Positions 1-8,620 of a stretch of DNA of 11,969 nt are shown here, one piece after another. Numbering within the stretch: the first letter of the stretch is position 1; each line of letters opens with the position of its first letter. Below the pieces are notes generated by a model. The model ran no database searches and had not been told where the DNA came from. It saw only the letters and a list, made by a program, of their open reading frames with translations. This DNA comes from an uncultured Methylobacillus sp. GTDB taxonomy: Bacteria; Pseudomonadota; Gammaproteobacteria; Burkholderiales; Methylophilaceae. Position numbers and translations under genes: made by a program. The stretch covers positions 1-11,969 of the forward strand of contig CAMLDQ010000062.1 of the NCBI GenBank assembly GCA_946478965.1, given 5' to 3'.

Positions 1-35
1 CCCCTGTCTCCCAACGAGTCAGGGGCTTTGCTTTT
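1..35 (+). terminator. Probable intrinsic terminator of the gene left of the window
   Basis: A hairpin is visible at the very edge: bases 1-6 (CCCCTG) pair with 20-25 (CAGGGG), and after a T-T mismatch CTC 8-10 pairs with GAG 16-18 around a CCAAC loop. The T-rich run CTTTGCTTTT follows. The stem may continue to the left of the window, so its full strength cannot be judged. Its position just before a promoter suits the end of an upstream + strand transcript. Confidence 0.6.
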
Positions 36-40
36 ACAAG

Positions 41-69
41 TTCCAATTCATTGAATTGGTTGATATAAT
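41..69 (+). promoter_or_regulatory. Extended -10 promoter for the rimP-nusA-infB operon
   Basis: TATAAT at 64-69 is a perfect -10 hexamer and is preceded by TGA at 61-63, giving an extended -10 (TGnTATAAT). The best -35 at 17-base spacing is TTCCAA (41-46), only 3 of 6 matches, which is tolerable with an extended -10. Transcription would start near 75-77, about 50 bases before the rimP ATG. A 17-nt palindrome (43-59) fills most of the -35/-10 interval. No other comparably good promoter is seen between the left edge and rimP. Confidence 0.65.
43..59. repeat. Perfect 17-nt palindrome inside the rimP promoter
   Basis: CCAATTCA (43-50) and TGAATTGG (52-59) are exact inverse complements around a single T at 51. 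The element overlaps the poor -35 and ends four bases before the TATAAT box. This is where a dimeric repressor, or an activator replacing the weak -35, would bind. No regulator is recognised from the motif, so the operator reading is inference. Confidence 0.55.
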
Positions 70-84
70 ATTGGTCTAAATTTT

Positions 85-108
85 GGATGGGCGTTCAGCC
101 CATTTTTT
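85..108 (+). terminator. Hairpin plus T6 in the rimP-nusA leader, candidate attenuator
   Basis: ATGGGC (87-92) pairs perfectly with GCCCAT (98-103) around GTTCA. The stem can gain two G-T wobble pairs (85-86 with 104-105). Six T residues (103-108) follow directly, then GTTTG. This is the form of a short intrinsic terminator. It lies downstream of the predicted start (about 76) and upstream of the rimP ATG (127), so it would act on the operon's own leader RNA and release a transcript of only about 30 bases. Since the operon encodes NusA, which acts on such hairpins, feedback control is a natural hypothesis. Confidence 0.55.
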
Positions 109-126
109 GTTTGTGGAACCGGACAT

Positions 127-561
127 ATGTTGGATTTACACACATTGCTGGAGCAGGCGATCAGCCAGATCGGCTATGAATTGGTGGATCTGGAAATGTC
201 AGGCCGCGGAAAACTGCTGCGCTTGTTTATTGATAAGCCAGGTGGCGTCACCATTGACGATTGCGCTCAGGTAAGTGAACACATCTCGCATGTGCTGGCG
301 GTTGAGCACGATGTGGATTATGACCGCCTGGAGATATCTTCGCCTGGATTGGATCGGGTGTTGAAGAAGGCGTCTGATTTTGTGCGATTTGCCGGCAACA
401 AGGTGCAGGTGAAGTTGCGCGTCCCTTTGGAAGGGCGCAAGAATTTTGCGGGTGTTCTGCGGGGTATCGAGCAGGATGTTGTAAGTATTGAAACCGAGGC
501 GGGCGAAATCAAGCTGTCGCTCTCCAATATCGACAAGGCACGGTTGAACCCCGATTTTTAG
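127..561 (+). CDS. rimP: Ribosome maturation factor RimP
   Basis: RimP assists late assembly of the 30S ribosomal subunit in the cytoplasm. The 144-residue product has the family's usual length (E. coli protein about 150). The N-terminal domain carries the pattern GYELVDLE (16-23), an acidic [10 protein letters not shown] segment (41-50) and the hallmark SSPGLDR (71-77). The remainder (about 78-144) corresponds to the SH3-like C-terminal domain and ends with the typical [13 protein letters not shown]. The ATG at 127 is preceded by only a weak purine-rich stretch (GGAAC, 115-119), but it starts the protein where homologues start. It is the first gene of the operon, and nusA follows after 13 bases. 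An older name for the family, YhbC/DUF150, refers to the same protein. Confidence 0.95.
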   Translation: MLDLHTLLEQAISQIGYELVDLEMSGRGKLLRLFIDKPGGVTIDDCAQVSEHISHVLAVEHDVDYDRLEISSPGLDRVLKKASDFVRFAGNKVQVKLRVPLEGRKNFAGVLRGIEQDVVSIETEAGEIKLSLSNIDKARLNPDF

Positions 562-574
562 GTGGAGGTGGGAA

Positions 575-2041
575 ATGAGTCGCGAAGTTTTGTTGCTGGT
601 CGATGCACTGGCACACGAGAAAAGTGTCGAAAAAAATGTAATTTTTACCGCCCTGGAGTTGGCGCTTGCCTCCGCCACAAAGAAGCGCTTCCACGAGGAT
701 GCGGATGTACGTGTAGAGATTGATCGCAATACTGGCGAATACCAATCCTTCCGCCGCTGGCAAGTGGTGGCTGAAGAGGCCATCGAGAATCCTGCGGCGC
801 AAGTCGCACTGGCCGATGAGCGTGCCGCGGGACTGAGCGAGGGGGACTTCATCGAAGAGCCGCTGGAGTCGGTTGAATTTGGCCGCATCGGTGCCCAGGC
901 TGCGAAACAGGTGATTCTGCAGAAAGTTCGTGAAGCGGAGCGTGAGCAGGTGCTGAATGATTTCCTTGCGCGCAAAGAACATCTCGTGACCGGGATGATC
1001 AAGCGCATGGAAAAAGGCAATGCCATTATCGAGGTGGGTCGTATTGAGGCGCTGTTGCCGCGCGAACAGATGATCCCTAAGGAAAACCTGCGCGTGGGAG
1101 ACCGAGTGCGCGCCTATCTGTCGCGTATCGAACGTGGTGGTCGCGGCCCGCAGCTGATCTTGTCGCGCGTGGTGCCGGAATTCCTGGTCAAGCTATTCGA
1201 GCTGGAAGTGCCAGAGATAGAGGAGGGACTGCTGGAAATCCGTTCCGCTGCACGCGACCCAGGGCTGCGTTCCAAGATCGCGGTCAAGTCCAATGACCAG
1301 CGCCTGGATCCAGTCGGCACTTGTGTCGGAATGCGCGGTTCGCGCGTACAGGCTGTTACCGGAGAACTGGCAGGCGAGCGCGTCGACATCGTGCTATGGT
1401 CCATGGAGCCGGCGCAATTTGTCATCAATGCCATGGCGCCTGCCGAAGTTTCCAGCATTGTCGTCGATGAAGACGCGCATAGCATGGATGTCGTGGTAGA
1501 TGAAGATCAGCTGGCGCAGGCGATCGGCAAGAGTGGCCAAAATGTCCGTCTCGCATCCGAGCTGACCGGTTGGACGCTGAACATCATGACCGAAGAAGAG
1601 GCCGCCAAGAAAAACGAAGCTGAGTACTCCAACATCCGTCAACTGTTCATGGAAAAATTGGATGTGGACGAAGAGGTCGCGGATATCCTGGTAGAAGAAG
1701 GTTTTAGTACGCTGGAAGAAATCGCATACGTGCCGCTGTCTGAAATGGCGGAAATCGAAGCGTTCGACGAGGAAACGGTGAACGAATTGCGCAAGCGGGC
1801 ACGGGATGCCATTCTGACCGAGGCCATTGCCAAGGAAGAAAAGGTTGAAGAGGCTTCGGAAGGGTTGCTGGCCATGGAAGGCATGGATGCGGACACTGCA
1901 CACCTGCTGGCCGGCAAGGGGGTTGCCACTGTCGAGGATCTGGCGGATTTGGCTGTAGATGATCTGGTCGAATTGACTGGAATGGATGCGGAACGGGCCA
2001 AGCAACTGATCATGACGGCGCGTGCGCCTTGGTTTGCCTGA
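575..2041 (+). CDS. nusA: Transcription termination/antitermination factor NusA
   Basis: NusA binds RNA polymerase and nascent RNA, promoting pausing and hairpin-dependent termination, and takes part in antitermination complexes. The 488 residues match the proteobacterial long form (E. coli 495). Visible in order are the polymerase-binding N-terminal domain (about 1-125), the S1 domain (about 135-200), KH1 with VGMRGSR (251-257) and KH2 with IGKSGQN (317-323). Two acidic repeats characteristic of proteobacteria follow (about 360-415 and 430-485), the second ending in ITGMDA-like [13 protein letters not shown] before ARAPWFA. The ATG at 575 follows a good ribosome site (GGAGGTGGGA, 564-573). 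It is co-transcribed with rimP (13-base gap) and infB (34-base gap). The leader hairpin at 85-108 may provide autoregulation. Confidence 0.98.
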   Translation: MSREVLLLVDALAHEKSVEKNVIFTALELALASATKKRFHEDADVRVEIDRNTGEYQSFRRWQVVAEEAIENPAAQVALADERAAGLSEGDFIEEPLESVEFGRIGAQAAKQVILQKVREAEREQVLNDFLARKEHLVTGMIKRMEKGNAIIEVGRIEALLPREQMIPKENLRVGDRVRAYLSRIERGGRGPQLILSRVVPEFLVKLFELEVPEIEEGLLEIRSAARDPGLRSKIAVKSNDQRLDPVGTCVGMRGSRVQAVTGELAGERVDIVLWSMEPAQFVINAMAPAEVSSIVVDEDAHSMDVVVDEDQLAQAIGKSGQNVRLASELTGWTLNIMTEEEAAKKNEAEYSNIRQLFMEKLDVDEEVADILVEEGFSTLEEIAYVPLSEMAEIEAFDEETVNELRKRARDAILTEAIAKEEKVEEASEGLLAMEGMDADTAHLLAGKGVATVEDLADLAVDDLVELTGMDAERAKQLIMTARAPWFA

Positions 2042-2075
2042 ACGGGCCGAACAGTAAGAAGACTGGAGAAGCGGT

Positions 2076-4721
2076 ATGGGACAATCTAGCGTAGCACAAT
2101 TTGCTGGCGAGCTTGGCTTGCAAGCGGAATTGCTGCTTGAACAACTGAAAGCGGCCGGGGTACACAAGGCAACGCCGGATGACAAGCTGACGGAGCAGGA
2201 CAAAACAGCGCTGCTGGATTATCTGCGCAAGGGGCATGGTGTGGAAGCTCCCAAGAACAAGATCACGCTCACCCGTAAGCAAGTTACGGAAATCCGCAAA
2301 TCCGATAGCACCGGCAAGGCGCGCACTATCCAGGTCGAAGTGCGCAAGAAACGGGTTCTGGTGCGAAGAGAGCCGGAGATCGAACAGAGCTCTGAAACGC
2401 AGCAAGAATCGTTGCCGCAGGAGGTTGCACTGCCGCCCCAGCCGGAAATTGAAATGCAGGAAGAGATTGTGCAGCCAGTACCGGCGGTGGAAACTCCGGA
2501 AGCCGAAGTACCGCCTGTCGAAGTTGCCAAAGAAAAACCTGCGTCCAGGCCACGCATTCATGATCTGCTGAATCCGGAAGAAATTGCCATGCGCGAAGCC
2601 GAAGCGCGTCGCCATGCCGAGCTGATTGCGATCCAAAGCGAAGAAAAGCGCAAAAAAGAGGAGCTCGCGCAGCGCCGGCTGCAGGAGGAAGAAGCGCGCA
2701 AGGCAAGCGAGGCTGCTGCAGCCGGCGCGAAGCTGAGCGAAGGGACGCTGCACAAGCCTGCTGCCAAGGACAAGCCTAAGAGCGAAGACAAGTCTGCCAA
2801 GAAAGGCAAGGCTGCGTCGGAATGGGATAGCGCTAACAAGAAGCGCGGTATCAAGACGCGTGGTGATGTGGGTGTCGGCCAAGGCTGGCGCGAGCACAAG
2901 GGTAAGTCGAAATCACATAAGGATTCGGACCGCGAGCAGCATGGCTTCTCCGCGCCGACGGAGCCTGTGGTGCGCGAGGTTCTGATTCCTGAGACCATTT
3001 CGGTGGCAGATCTGGCACACAAGATGGCAGTCAAGGCTGCCGAGGTGATCAAGGCTTTGATGAAGATGGGCATGATGGTGACCATCAACCAGGTGCTGGA
3101 TCAGGAAACGGCGATCATCGTGGTGGAAGAGATGGGTCACAAGGCCAAGGCGGCCGAGGCTAACGATCCGGAAGCTTTCCTGGAAACGGAGGAGCATGTC
3201 GAGGCTATCGACGAGGCGCGCCCTCCGGTGGTGACCGTGATGGGTCACGTTGATCATGGGAAGACTTCCTTGCTGGACTACATTCGCCGTTCCCGCGTCG
3301 CATCCGGCGAGGCTGGCGGCATTACGCAGCACATTGGCGCTTATCATGTGGAAACACCGCGCGGGCAGGTGACCTTCCTGGATACTCCTGGGCATGAGGC
3401 GTTTACTGCCATGCGTGCGCGCGGAGCCAAGGCGACCGACGTCGTGATTCTGGTCGTCGCGGCCGACGACGGCGTGATGCCGCAGACCATTGAGGCTGTG
3501 CACCATGCCAAGGCTGCCGGTGTTCCGTTGGTCGTAGCGGTAAACAAGATCGACAAGCCGGAAGCGAATCCTGAACGCGTCAAGCAGGAGCTGGTTACCC
3601 ACGAGGTGGTGCCGGAAGACTGGGGCGGCGAAGTAATGTTCCGCGAAGTATCTGCGAAAACTGGCCAGGGCATCGATGAATTGCTGGAAGCCGTGCTATT
3701 GCAAGCGGAGATTCTGGAACTTCATGCCCCGAAAAATACCCCGGCGAAAGGGATTGTGATCGAAGGACGGCTGGACAAGGGGCGAGGCCCGGTGGCGACG
3801 GTGCTGGTTCAGTCCGGCACGCTGCGGCGTGGAGATATGTTGTTGGCAGGCACTTCATTCGGCCGCGTACGTGCGATGCTGGACGAAGCTGGCAGTGATG
3901 TGAAGGAAGCCGGTCCGTCAATGCCGGTGGAAATTCTCGGCTTGTCCGATGTGCCGATGGCCGGCGAAGAAGTGATCGTGCTGAATGATGAACGCAAGGC
4001 ACGGGAAATCGCGTTGTTCCGCCAAGGAAAATTCCGTGACGTCAAACTGGCCAAGCAACAGGCGGCCAAGTTGGAGAACATGTTCGAGCAGATGGCGGAA
4101 GGCGAAGTCAAGACGCTGTCGCTCATCATCAAGTCGGACGTGCAGGGTTCTTACGAAGCGCTGGCGACTTCGTTGCAGAAGTTGTCGACCAGTGAAGTCA
4201 AGGTCAACATCCTGCATACCGGGGTAGGCGCGATCAGCGAATCCGACGTCAATCTGGCGGCGGCCTCCCAGGCCGTTGTCATCGGCTTCAACGCTCGTGC
4301 GGACGCGAATGCACGCAAGTTGGCCGAATCTGCAGACGTGGATATCCGCTATTACAACATCATCTATGAAGCTGTGGATGAGGTGAAGGCAGCGCTGGGC
4401 GGCATGCTGTCGCCTGAAAAGAAGGAGAGCACTATAGGTCTCGTCGAGATTCGCGAAGTGTTCCGTATTTCCAAGGTCGGTGCGGTGGCAGGCTGCTATG
4501 TGCTCGACGGCATGGTCAAGCGTGGTGCCAAAGTGCGCGTGCTACGCTCCCACGTGGTGGTGCACGAGGGCGAACTGGATTCACTCAAACGTTTCAAGGA
4601 CGATGTGCGCGAGGTCAAGGCTGGATTCGAGTGTGGCTTGTCGCTCAAGAATTACAACGACATCGAAGTGGGCGATCAGCTGGAAGTGTTTGAAGTGGTG
4701 GAAGTGGCGCGTACCCTCTAA
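2076..4721 (+). CDS. infB: Translation initiation factor IF2
   Basis: IF2 is the GTPase that brings initiator fMet-tRNA to the 30S subunit and promotes subunit joining. The 881-residue product has an N-terminal IF2-N fold (about 1-55), then a long charged linker (about 100-295) of alternating Glu/Lys/Arg/Ala. A second IF2-N domain follows (about 300-360), then the GTPase core. G motifs are intact: GHVDHGKT (390-397), GGITQH (414-419), DTPGH (436-440), NKID (490-493) and SAK (526-528). Domains II-IV fill the rest, the last binding fMet-tRNA. The ATG at 2076 has GGAG at 2065-2068. The stop codon overlaps the rbfA start by one base (TAATG). An in-frame ATG at 2589 with GGAAG eight bases before it could yield a shorter isoform. 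Confidence 0.98.
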   Translation: MGQSSVAQFAGELGLQAELLLEQLKAAGVHKATPDDKLTEQDKTALLDYLRKGHGVEAPKNKITLTRKQVTEIRKSDSTGKARTIQVEVRKKRVLVRREPEIEQSSETQQESLPQEVALPPQPEIEMQEEIVQPVPAVETPEAEVPPVEVAKEKPASRPRIHDLLNPEEIAMREAEARRHAELIAIQSEEKRKKEELAQRRLQEEEARKASEAAAAGAKLSEGTLHKPAAKDKPKSEDKSAKKGKAASEWDSANKKRGIKTRGDVGVGQGWREHKGKSKSHKDSDREQHGFSAPTEPVVREVLIPETISVADLAHKMAVKAAEVIKALMKMGMMVTINQVLDQETAIIVVEEMGHKAKAAEANDPEAFLETEEHVEAIDEARPPVVTVMGHVDHGKTSLLDYIRRSRVASGEAGGITQHIGAYHVETPRGQVTFLDTPGHEAFTAMRARGAKATDVVILVVAADDGVMPQTIEAVHHAKAAGVPLVVAVNKIDKPEANPERVKQELVTHEVVPEDWGGEVMFREVSAKTGQGIDELLEAVLLQAEILELHAPKNTPAKGIVIEGRLDKGRGPVATVLVQSGTLRRGDMLLAGTSFGRVRAMLDEAGSDVKEAGPSMPVEILGLSDVPMAGEEVIVLNDERKAREIALFRQGKFRDVKLAKQQAAKLENMFEQMAEGEVKTLSLIIKSDVQGSYEALATSLQKLSTSEVKVNILHTGVGAISESDVNLAAASQAVVIGFNARADANARKLAESADVDIRYYNIIYEAVDEVKAALGGMLSPEKKESTIGLVEIREVFRISKVGAVAGCYVLDGMVKRGAKVRVLRSHVVVHEGELDSLKRFKDDVREVKAGFECGLSLKNYNDIEVGDQLEVFEVVEVARTL

Positions 4722-5089
4722 TGGCCAAGGAATTCGCACGTAGCCAACGCGTTGCCGAACAGATTCAGCGCGAATTGGCGGATCTTCTGCAATTCGAGGT
4801 CAAGGATCCGCGCGTGTCCCGCGTCACCGTGACCGAGGTCGAAGTGAGCGGTGACCTGGCGCACGCCAAGGTCTTCTATAGTTCGACCGAGAACGCGCCC
4901 GAACTGCAAAAAGGGCTGGAAAAGGCAGCAGGATTTTTGCGCAGTCAGCTCTCGCAACGCATGCTGATGCGCACGGTACCGCAGCTTCATTTCGTCTACG
5001 ATGCCTCCATTGAGCGCGGCATGCGGCTTTCGCGCTTGATCGACGATGCCGTTGCGCAAGACGGTCAGCACAAGCCCGATGAGAATTAA
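4721..5089 (+). CDS. rbfA: 30S ribosome-binding factor RbfA
   Basis: RbfA is a small KH-fold protein that binds immature 30S subunits near the 16S rRNA 5' helix and is needed for maturation and cold growth. The 122-residue length is normal. Family signatures are visible: FARSQRVAEQIQREL (5-19), VKDPRVSRVTVTEVEVSGDL (27-46), AKVFYS (49-54) and a C-terminal LMRTVPQLHFVYDASIERG (82-100). The ATG at 4721 shares its A with the infB stop codon, so translation is probably coupled to infB; no separate strong ribosome site is needed. truB follows after five bases, giving the classical infB-rbfA-truB arrangement. Confidence 0.97.
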   Translation: MAKEFARSQRVAEQIQRELADLLQFEVKDPRVSRVTVTEVEVSGDLAHAKVFYSSTENAPELQKGLEKAAGFLRSQLSQRMLMRTVPQLHFVYDASIERGMRLSRLIDDAVAQDGQHKPDEN

Positions 5090-5094
5090 CCCCG

Positions 5095-6015
5095 GTGCAG
5101 TTCAAGCGTGTCAAACGTTCGGTAGACGGCGTTCTACTGCTGGACAAGCCGGCCGGCCTGTCTTCTAACCAGGCGCTGCAGCAAGCCAAGCGCCTTTTTC
5201 AGGCCGCCAAAGCGGGACATACCGGCAGTCTTGACCCTTTTGCAACTGGATTGCTGCCGTTGTGCTTTGGCGAAGCGACCAAATTCTCGCACTACCTGCT
5301 GGATGCCGACAAAACCTATATCGCCACATTGTGTCTTGGAGCGACCAGTACGACCGGCGATACCGAAGGTGAAATTGCCAGCCAAGGCGCGGTTACCGTC
5401 ACCAAGCCAGAGATAGAAGTCATTCTGCGCGCTTTTCTGGGTGTGATTAGCCAGGTGCCGCCGATGTATTCGGCGCTCAAGCATCATGGCAAGGCGTTGT
5501 ATGAATATGCGCGTGCCGGTGTGGAAATCGAACGTCCGGCAAGAGCGGTGACGATATATCGCATCGCGCTCATCGACTTTTCTGCGCCATACCTCAAGAT
5601 TGAAGTTTCATGCAGCAAGGGAACCTATATCCGCACGCTTGCCGAAGATATAGGCAAGGCCTTGCAATGTGGGGCTTATCTGACTGCCTTGCGGCGAATC
5701 GAGACCGGTGGGTTTGATCTCGGCGCAGCTGTCACCTTGGAGCAACTCGAATCGCTCGATCTCGAGGGCAGGGATGCGCTGCTCAAACAGGCGGATTGCC
5801 TGGTCGCCGGACTTCCTGAGGTTATTCTGGATGAAGACAGTGCCTTCTATCTGTGTCGGGGGCAGTCGATCTGGCTAGCGGGGCAACGGCAGCTGGGTGA
5901 AGTCAGGTTATATGGGAGCCATCGGCGTTTCCTGGGCCTGGGTGAAGTCATGCCAGATGGCAAAATTGCTCCAAGACGGCTGATGCAGGTGTCCACTGCC
6001 AATAAAGTCGATTAA
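5095..6015 (+). CDS. truB: tRNA pseudouridine(55) synthase TruB
   Basis: TruB isomerises uridine 55 in the T loop of tRNAs to pseudouridine. The 306 residues are close to the E. coli length (314). The protein opens with VDGVLLLDKPAGLSS (10-24). The catalytic Asp47 lies in GHTGSLDPFATG (41-52), Tyr75 in the KTY motif, and the CSKGTYIRTLAEDIG segment (173-187) contains Arg180. The last 55 or so residues form the small C-terminal RNA-contacting domain. The start is GTG at 5095, five bases after the rbfA stop; an ATG at the same place is absent and the ribosome site is poor (GATGAG, 5079-5084). Reinitiation after rbfA is therefore likely. It is the last gene before the rpsO promoter. Confidence 0.96.
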   Translation: MQFKRVKRSVDGVLLLDKPAGLSSNQALQQAKRLFQAAKAGHTGSLDPFATGLLPLCFGEATKFSHYLLDADKTYIATLCLGATSTTGDTEGEIASQGAVTVTKPEIEVILRAFLGVISQVPPMYSALKHHGKALYEYARAGVEIERPARAVTIYRIALIDFSAPYLKIEVSCSKGTYIRTLAEDIGKALQCGAYLTALRRIETGGFDLGAAVTLEQLESLDLEGRDALLKQADCLVAGLPEVILDEDSAFYLCRGQSIWLAGQRQLGEVRLYGSHRRFLGLGEVMPDGKIAPRRLMQVSTANKVD

Positions 6016-6019
6016 CGGC

Positions 6020-6049
6020 TTGTTTAATTATCCATTTTAGAGTTAGAAT
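6020..6049 (+). promoter_or_regulatory. Candidate sigma70 promoter of rpsO
   Basis: TTGTTT (6020-6025) and TAGAAT (6044-6049, five of six matches to TATAAT) are separated by 18 bases in the AT-rich gap after truB. Transcription would begin near 6056, leaving a leader of about 20 bases that contains only the ribosome site. A separate rpsO promoter downstream of truB is known in E. coli. The -35 is weak. Confidence 0.5.
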
Positions 6050-6075
6050 GCGCGGTTCAAGATTAGGAGAACAGA

Positions 6076-6345
6076 ATGTCCATTACGACTGCTGAAACAG
6101 CACGGCTCGTGGCCGAATTCAAGCAAGGTGAGAACGACACCGGCTCCCCGGAAGTACAGGTGGCACTTTTGACCAGCCGTATCACCACGCTGACCGAACA
6201 TTTCAAGATCCATGCGAAGGATCATCATTCCCGCCGCGGCTTGCTGGCACTGGTTAGCCAACGCCGCAAGTTGCTGGATTACCTGAAGCGCAAGAACGCC
6301 GATCGTTACCGCGCCCTCATCGCACGCCTCGGCCTGCGCAAGTAA
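6076..6345 (+). CDS. rpsO: 30S ribosomal protein S15
   Basis: S15 is a primary binder of 16S rRNA in the central domain of the 30S subunit and contacts 23S rRNA in an intersubunit bridge. The product has 89 residues, as in E. coli, all helical. The family signature is plain: [13 protein letters not shown] (21-33), the rRNA-binding [12 protein letters not shown] (46-57), [10 protein letters not shown] (61-70) and a C-terminal [19 protein letters not shown] (6065-6070) lies five bases before the ATG. S15 represses its own mRNA in E. coli through a leader pseudoknot; from the predicted start near 6056 the leader here is too short for that type of structure unless a longer transcript comes through from truB. 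pnp follows after an 84-base gap with a hairpin. Confidence 0.98.
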   Translation: MSITTAETARLVAEFKQGENDTGSPEVQVALLTSRITTLTEHFKIHAKDHHSRRGLLALVSQRRKLLDYLKRKNADRYRALIARLGLRK

Positions 6346-6363
6346 TCTCTGGAGTACACAGAT

Positions 6364-6413
6364 AAATAAGCCGAAAGCATGCGGAAACGCAGCGCTTGTC
6401 GGCTTATTTTCAT
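6364..6413 (+). terminator. Long hairpin with T-rich tail between rpsO and pnp
   Basis: Bases 6364-6374 pair perfectly with 6399-6409 (11 pairs). After a bulged G (6398), AAGC 6375-6378 pairs with GCTT 6394-6397. TGCG 6380-6383 pairs with CGCA 6388-6391, closed by a GAAA tetraloop. A TTTTCATTT run follows from 6407. It can serve as a partial rpsO terminator. In E. coli the corresponding interval contains both a terminator and the RNase III-cut stem through which PNPase lowers its own mRNA level; whether RNase III cuts this stem is not shown by sequence. Confidence 0.75.
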
Positions 6414-6429
6414 TTGAAAAGGACAATAA

Positions 6430-8568
6430 GTGTTAAAGCCCATTAAAAAAACAATCCCGTACGGTCGCCATACCCTGACCCTGGAGACCGGCGAAATTGC
6501 CCGTCAGGCCGATGGTGCCGTGATGGTAAGCCTGGATGACACTGTGGTGCTGGTCACCGTGGTAGGCAAGCGTGAAGTCAAGCAAGGCCAGGACTTTTTC
6601 CCGCTGACCGTGGACTACCAAGAGCGTACCTACGCCGCAGGTAAAATTCCCGGTGGATTTTTCAAGCGTGAAGGTCGCCCATCCGAGAAGGAAACCCTGA
6701 CTTCCCGCCTGATCGATCGGCCGTTGCGCCCGCTGTTCCCGGAAGCCTTCTATAACGAAGTGCAAATCGTTGCGACCGTCATGTCTTCCGACAACGAGAT
6801 CGATGCCGATATTCCCGCCATCATTGGCGCCTCAGCTGCGCTGGCGATTTCCGGCATTCCGTTCTACGGGCCGATCGGTGCTGCGCGTGTCGGCTATATC
6901 AACGGCGAGTACGTACTGAATCCTACGGCGACCGAACTAAAGGAGACGCAACTGGATTTGGTGGTGGCTGCGACGGCCAATGCCGTGCTCATGGTCGAGT
7001 CCGAGGCCAACCAGTTGTCCGAGGATGTGATGCTGGGTTCCGTAATTTACGGACATCAGCAGATGCAGGCAGTGATCAATGCCATCAACGAACTCGTTGC
7101 CGAAGTCGGTAATGAACCCTGGGACTGGACGCCGCCGGAAACGGATGAGGCGATGGTCGAGAAGCTGACTGCGCTGGCCGCGAACGACATCAACGAGGCC
7201 TACAAGATCAAGTCCAAGCAGGCGCGTTCCGGCAAGCTGGATGAAATCAAGGCGCGTGTGCTGGGTGAAATGATCACCGAGGACGCGGATACCAATACTG
7301 CGAACCAGGTCAAGGATGCGCTGTTCAAGCTGGAAGCCAATGTGGTGCGCAGCCAAATTCTGAACGGCGAACCGCGTATCGATGGCCGTGATACCCGTAC
7401 CGTGCGCCCGATCAGTATCCGTACCGGCGTACTGCCGCGTACCCACGGTTCGGCGCTGTTCACGCGCGGCGAAACCCAAGCGCTGGTTGTGGCCACGCTG
7501 GGCACCGGTCGCGACGAACAAATTATCGATGCACTGCAAGGCGAATACCACGACCGCTTCATGCTGCATTACAACATGCCGCCGTATGCCACCGGCGAAA
7601 CCGGTCGCGTAGGTACGCCGAAGCGCCGTGAAATCGGTCATGGCCGCCTGGCTAAGCGCGCACTGCTGGCCGCGCTGCCCAGCCAGGAAGAGTTCGGCTA
7701 TACCATCCGTGTAGTGTCCGAGATCACCGAATCCAACGGTTCCAGTTCCATGGCCTCCGTTTGTGGCGGTTGCCTGGCGCTGATGGATGCCGGTGTTCCG
7801 GTCAAGGCGCATGTGGCCGGTATCGCCATGGGCCTGATCAAGGAAGGCAACCGCTTTGCCGTGCTGACCGATATTCTCGGCGACGAAGATCACCTCGGTG
7901 ACATGGACTTCAAGGTGGCCGGTACCGAAGATGGCATTACCGCACTGCAGATGGATATCAAGATCACCGGCATCACCGCCGAGATCATGAAGGTCGCGTT
8001 GGCCCAAGCCAAGGAAGGGCGCATGCATATCCTCGGCTTGATGAAGCAGACGATGGATCATTCGCGTGAAGAGTTGTCCGCATTCGCGCCGCGTATCATC
8101 ACCATGAAGATCAACCCGGAAAAGATCCGCGACGTGATCGGCAAGGGGGGTGCGGTGATTCGCGCGCTGACCGAGGAAACCGGCACGACGATCGATATCG
8201 ACGACGACGGCACCATCAAGATCGGTTGCGTCAATGCCGACGCGGGCGAGGAAGCCAAGCGTCGCATCGAGTTGATTACTGCCGAAGTGGAAGTTGGGCA
8301 GGTCTACGAAGGCACAGTGTTGAAGCTGTTGGATATCGGTGCCATCGTCTCGCTGCTGCCAGGCAAGGATGGTCTGGTGCATATTTCCCAGATCGCACAT
8401 CAGCGCGTGAACAGCGTCGCTGACTTCCTGCAGGAAGGACAGCAGGTCAAGGTCAAGGTGCTGGAGGTGGACGATCGTGGCCGTGTGCGGTTGTCGATGA
8501 AGGCGCTGCTCGACAAGCCCGCTGCCGAAGAGGAAAAGGCTGCGGCTGAGCCGAACGTGCAGGAATAA
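6430..8568 (+). CDS. pnp: Polyribonucleotide nucleotidyltransferase (PNPase)
   Basis: PNPase degrades RNA 3' to 5' using phosphate, as a trimer and as part of the RNA degradosome, and can add heteropolymeric tails. At 712 residues it matches E. coli (711). Visible in order are RNase PH-like domain 1 (about 10-145, with [14 protein letters not shown]), the helical linker and RNase PH-like domain 2 (about 310-535). The latter has the metal-binding aspartates 487 and 493 in [11 protein letters not shown]. The KH domain has IGKGG (570-574) and the S1 domain spans about 623-692. The short tail is rich in Ala/Glu. The start is GTG at 6430 with AAGGA at 6419-6423; homologues begin at the same residue. 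The upstream hairpin (6364-6409) is the likely seat of autocontrol. Confidence 0.98.
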   Translation: MLKPIKKTIPYGRHTLTLETGEIARQADGAVMVSLDDTVVLVTVVGKREVKQGQDFFPLTVDYQERTYAAGKIPGGFFKREGRPSEKETLTSRLIDRPLRPLFPEAFYNEVQIVATVMSSDNEIDADIPAIIGASAALAISGIPFYGPIGAARVGYINGEYVLNPTATELKETQLDLVVAATANAVLMVESEANQLSEDVMLGSVIYGHQQMQAVINAINELVAEVGNEPWDWTPPETDEAMVEKLTALAANDINEAYKIKSKQARSGKLDEIKARVLGEMITEDADTNTANQVKDALFKLEANVVRSQILNGEPRIDGRDTRTVRPISIRTGVLPRTHGSALFTRGETQALVVATLGTGRDEQIIDALQGEYHDRFMLHYNMPPYATGETGRVGTPKRREIGHGRLAKRALLAALPSQEEFGYTIRVVSEITESNGSSSMASVCGGCLALMDAGVPVKAHVAGIAMGLIKEGNRFAVLTDILGDEDHLGDMDFKVAGTEDGITALQMDIKITGITAEIMKVALAQAKEGRMHILGLMKQTMDHSREELSAFAPRIITMKINPEKIRDVIGKGGAVIRALTEETGTTIDIDDDGTIKIGCVNADAGEEAKRRIELITAEVEVGQVYEGTVLKLLDIGAIVSLLPGKDGLVHISQIAHQRVNSVADFLQEGQQVKVKVLEVDDRGRVRLSMKALLDKPAAEEEKAAAEPNVQE

Positions 8569-8581
8569 CGTTCCTGTGACG

Positions 8582-8619
8582 AAAAAGCCGGTTAACGAAG
8601 GTTAACCGGCTTTTTTTAT
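8582..8619. terminator. Strong bidirectional intrinsic terminator after pnp
   Basis: Bases 8582-8596 pair without mismatch with 8601-8615 (15 pairs counting the A/T flanks; GC-rich core AGCCGGTTAAC) around a GAAG loop, and seven T residues end the + strand arm. Five A residues precede the left arm, so the - strand reads as hairpin plus T5 as well. It sits 14 bases after the pnp stop and about 65 bases past the dksA stop, so it can end both converging transcripts. Confidence 0.92.
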
Positions 8620-8620
8620 T

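Noticed and set aside
83..274. A 63-codon + strand frame beginning in the rimP leader
   Set aside because: It begins at a TTG within the leader hairpin region and then runs out of frame through rimP; no ribosome site or conserved content, so a leader peptide is not supported.
199..1026. A 275-codon - strand open frame over rimP and nusA
   Set aside because: It covers two certain genes on the other strand, is Ser/Arg-rich without domains, and has no promoter or ribosome site that I can support.
2010..2897. A 295-codon - strand open frame opposite the 5' part of infB
   Set aside because: Its Leu/Arg/Phe-rich sequence is what the complement of Lys/Glu/Ala codons produces; no family resemblance.
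2589..4721. Treating the short IF2 form as a separate gene entry
   Set aside because: The site is plausible but unproved, and the full-length frame with both N-terminal domains is clearly intact, so it is listed only as a finding.
6937..8400. A 487-codon open frame on the - strand across pnp
   Set aside because: It lies wholly opposite a clear PNPase gene, has a His/Gln/Arg-rich composition resembling no protein, and lacks a ribosome site. Long antisense frames are common opposite GC-biased codons.
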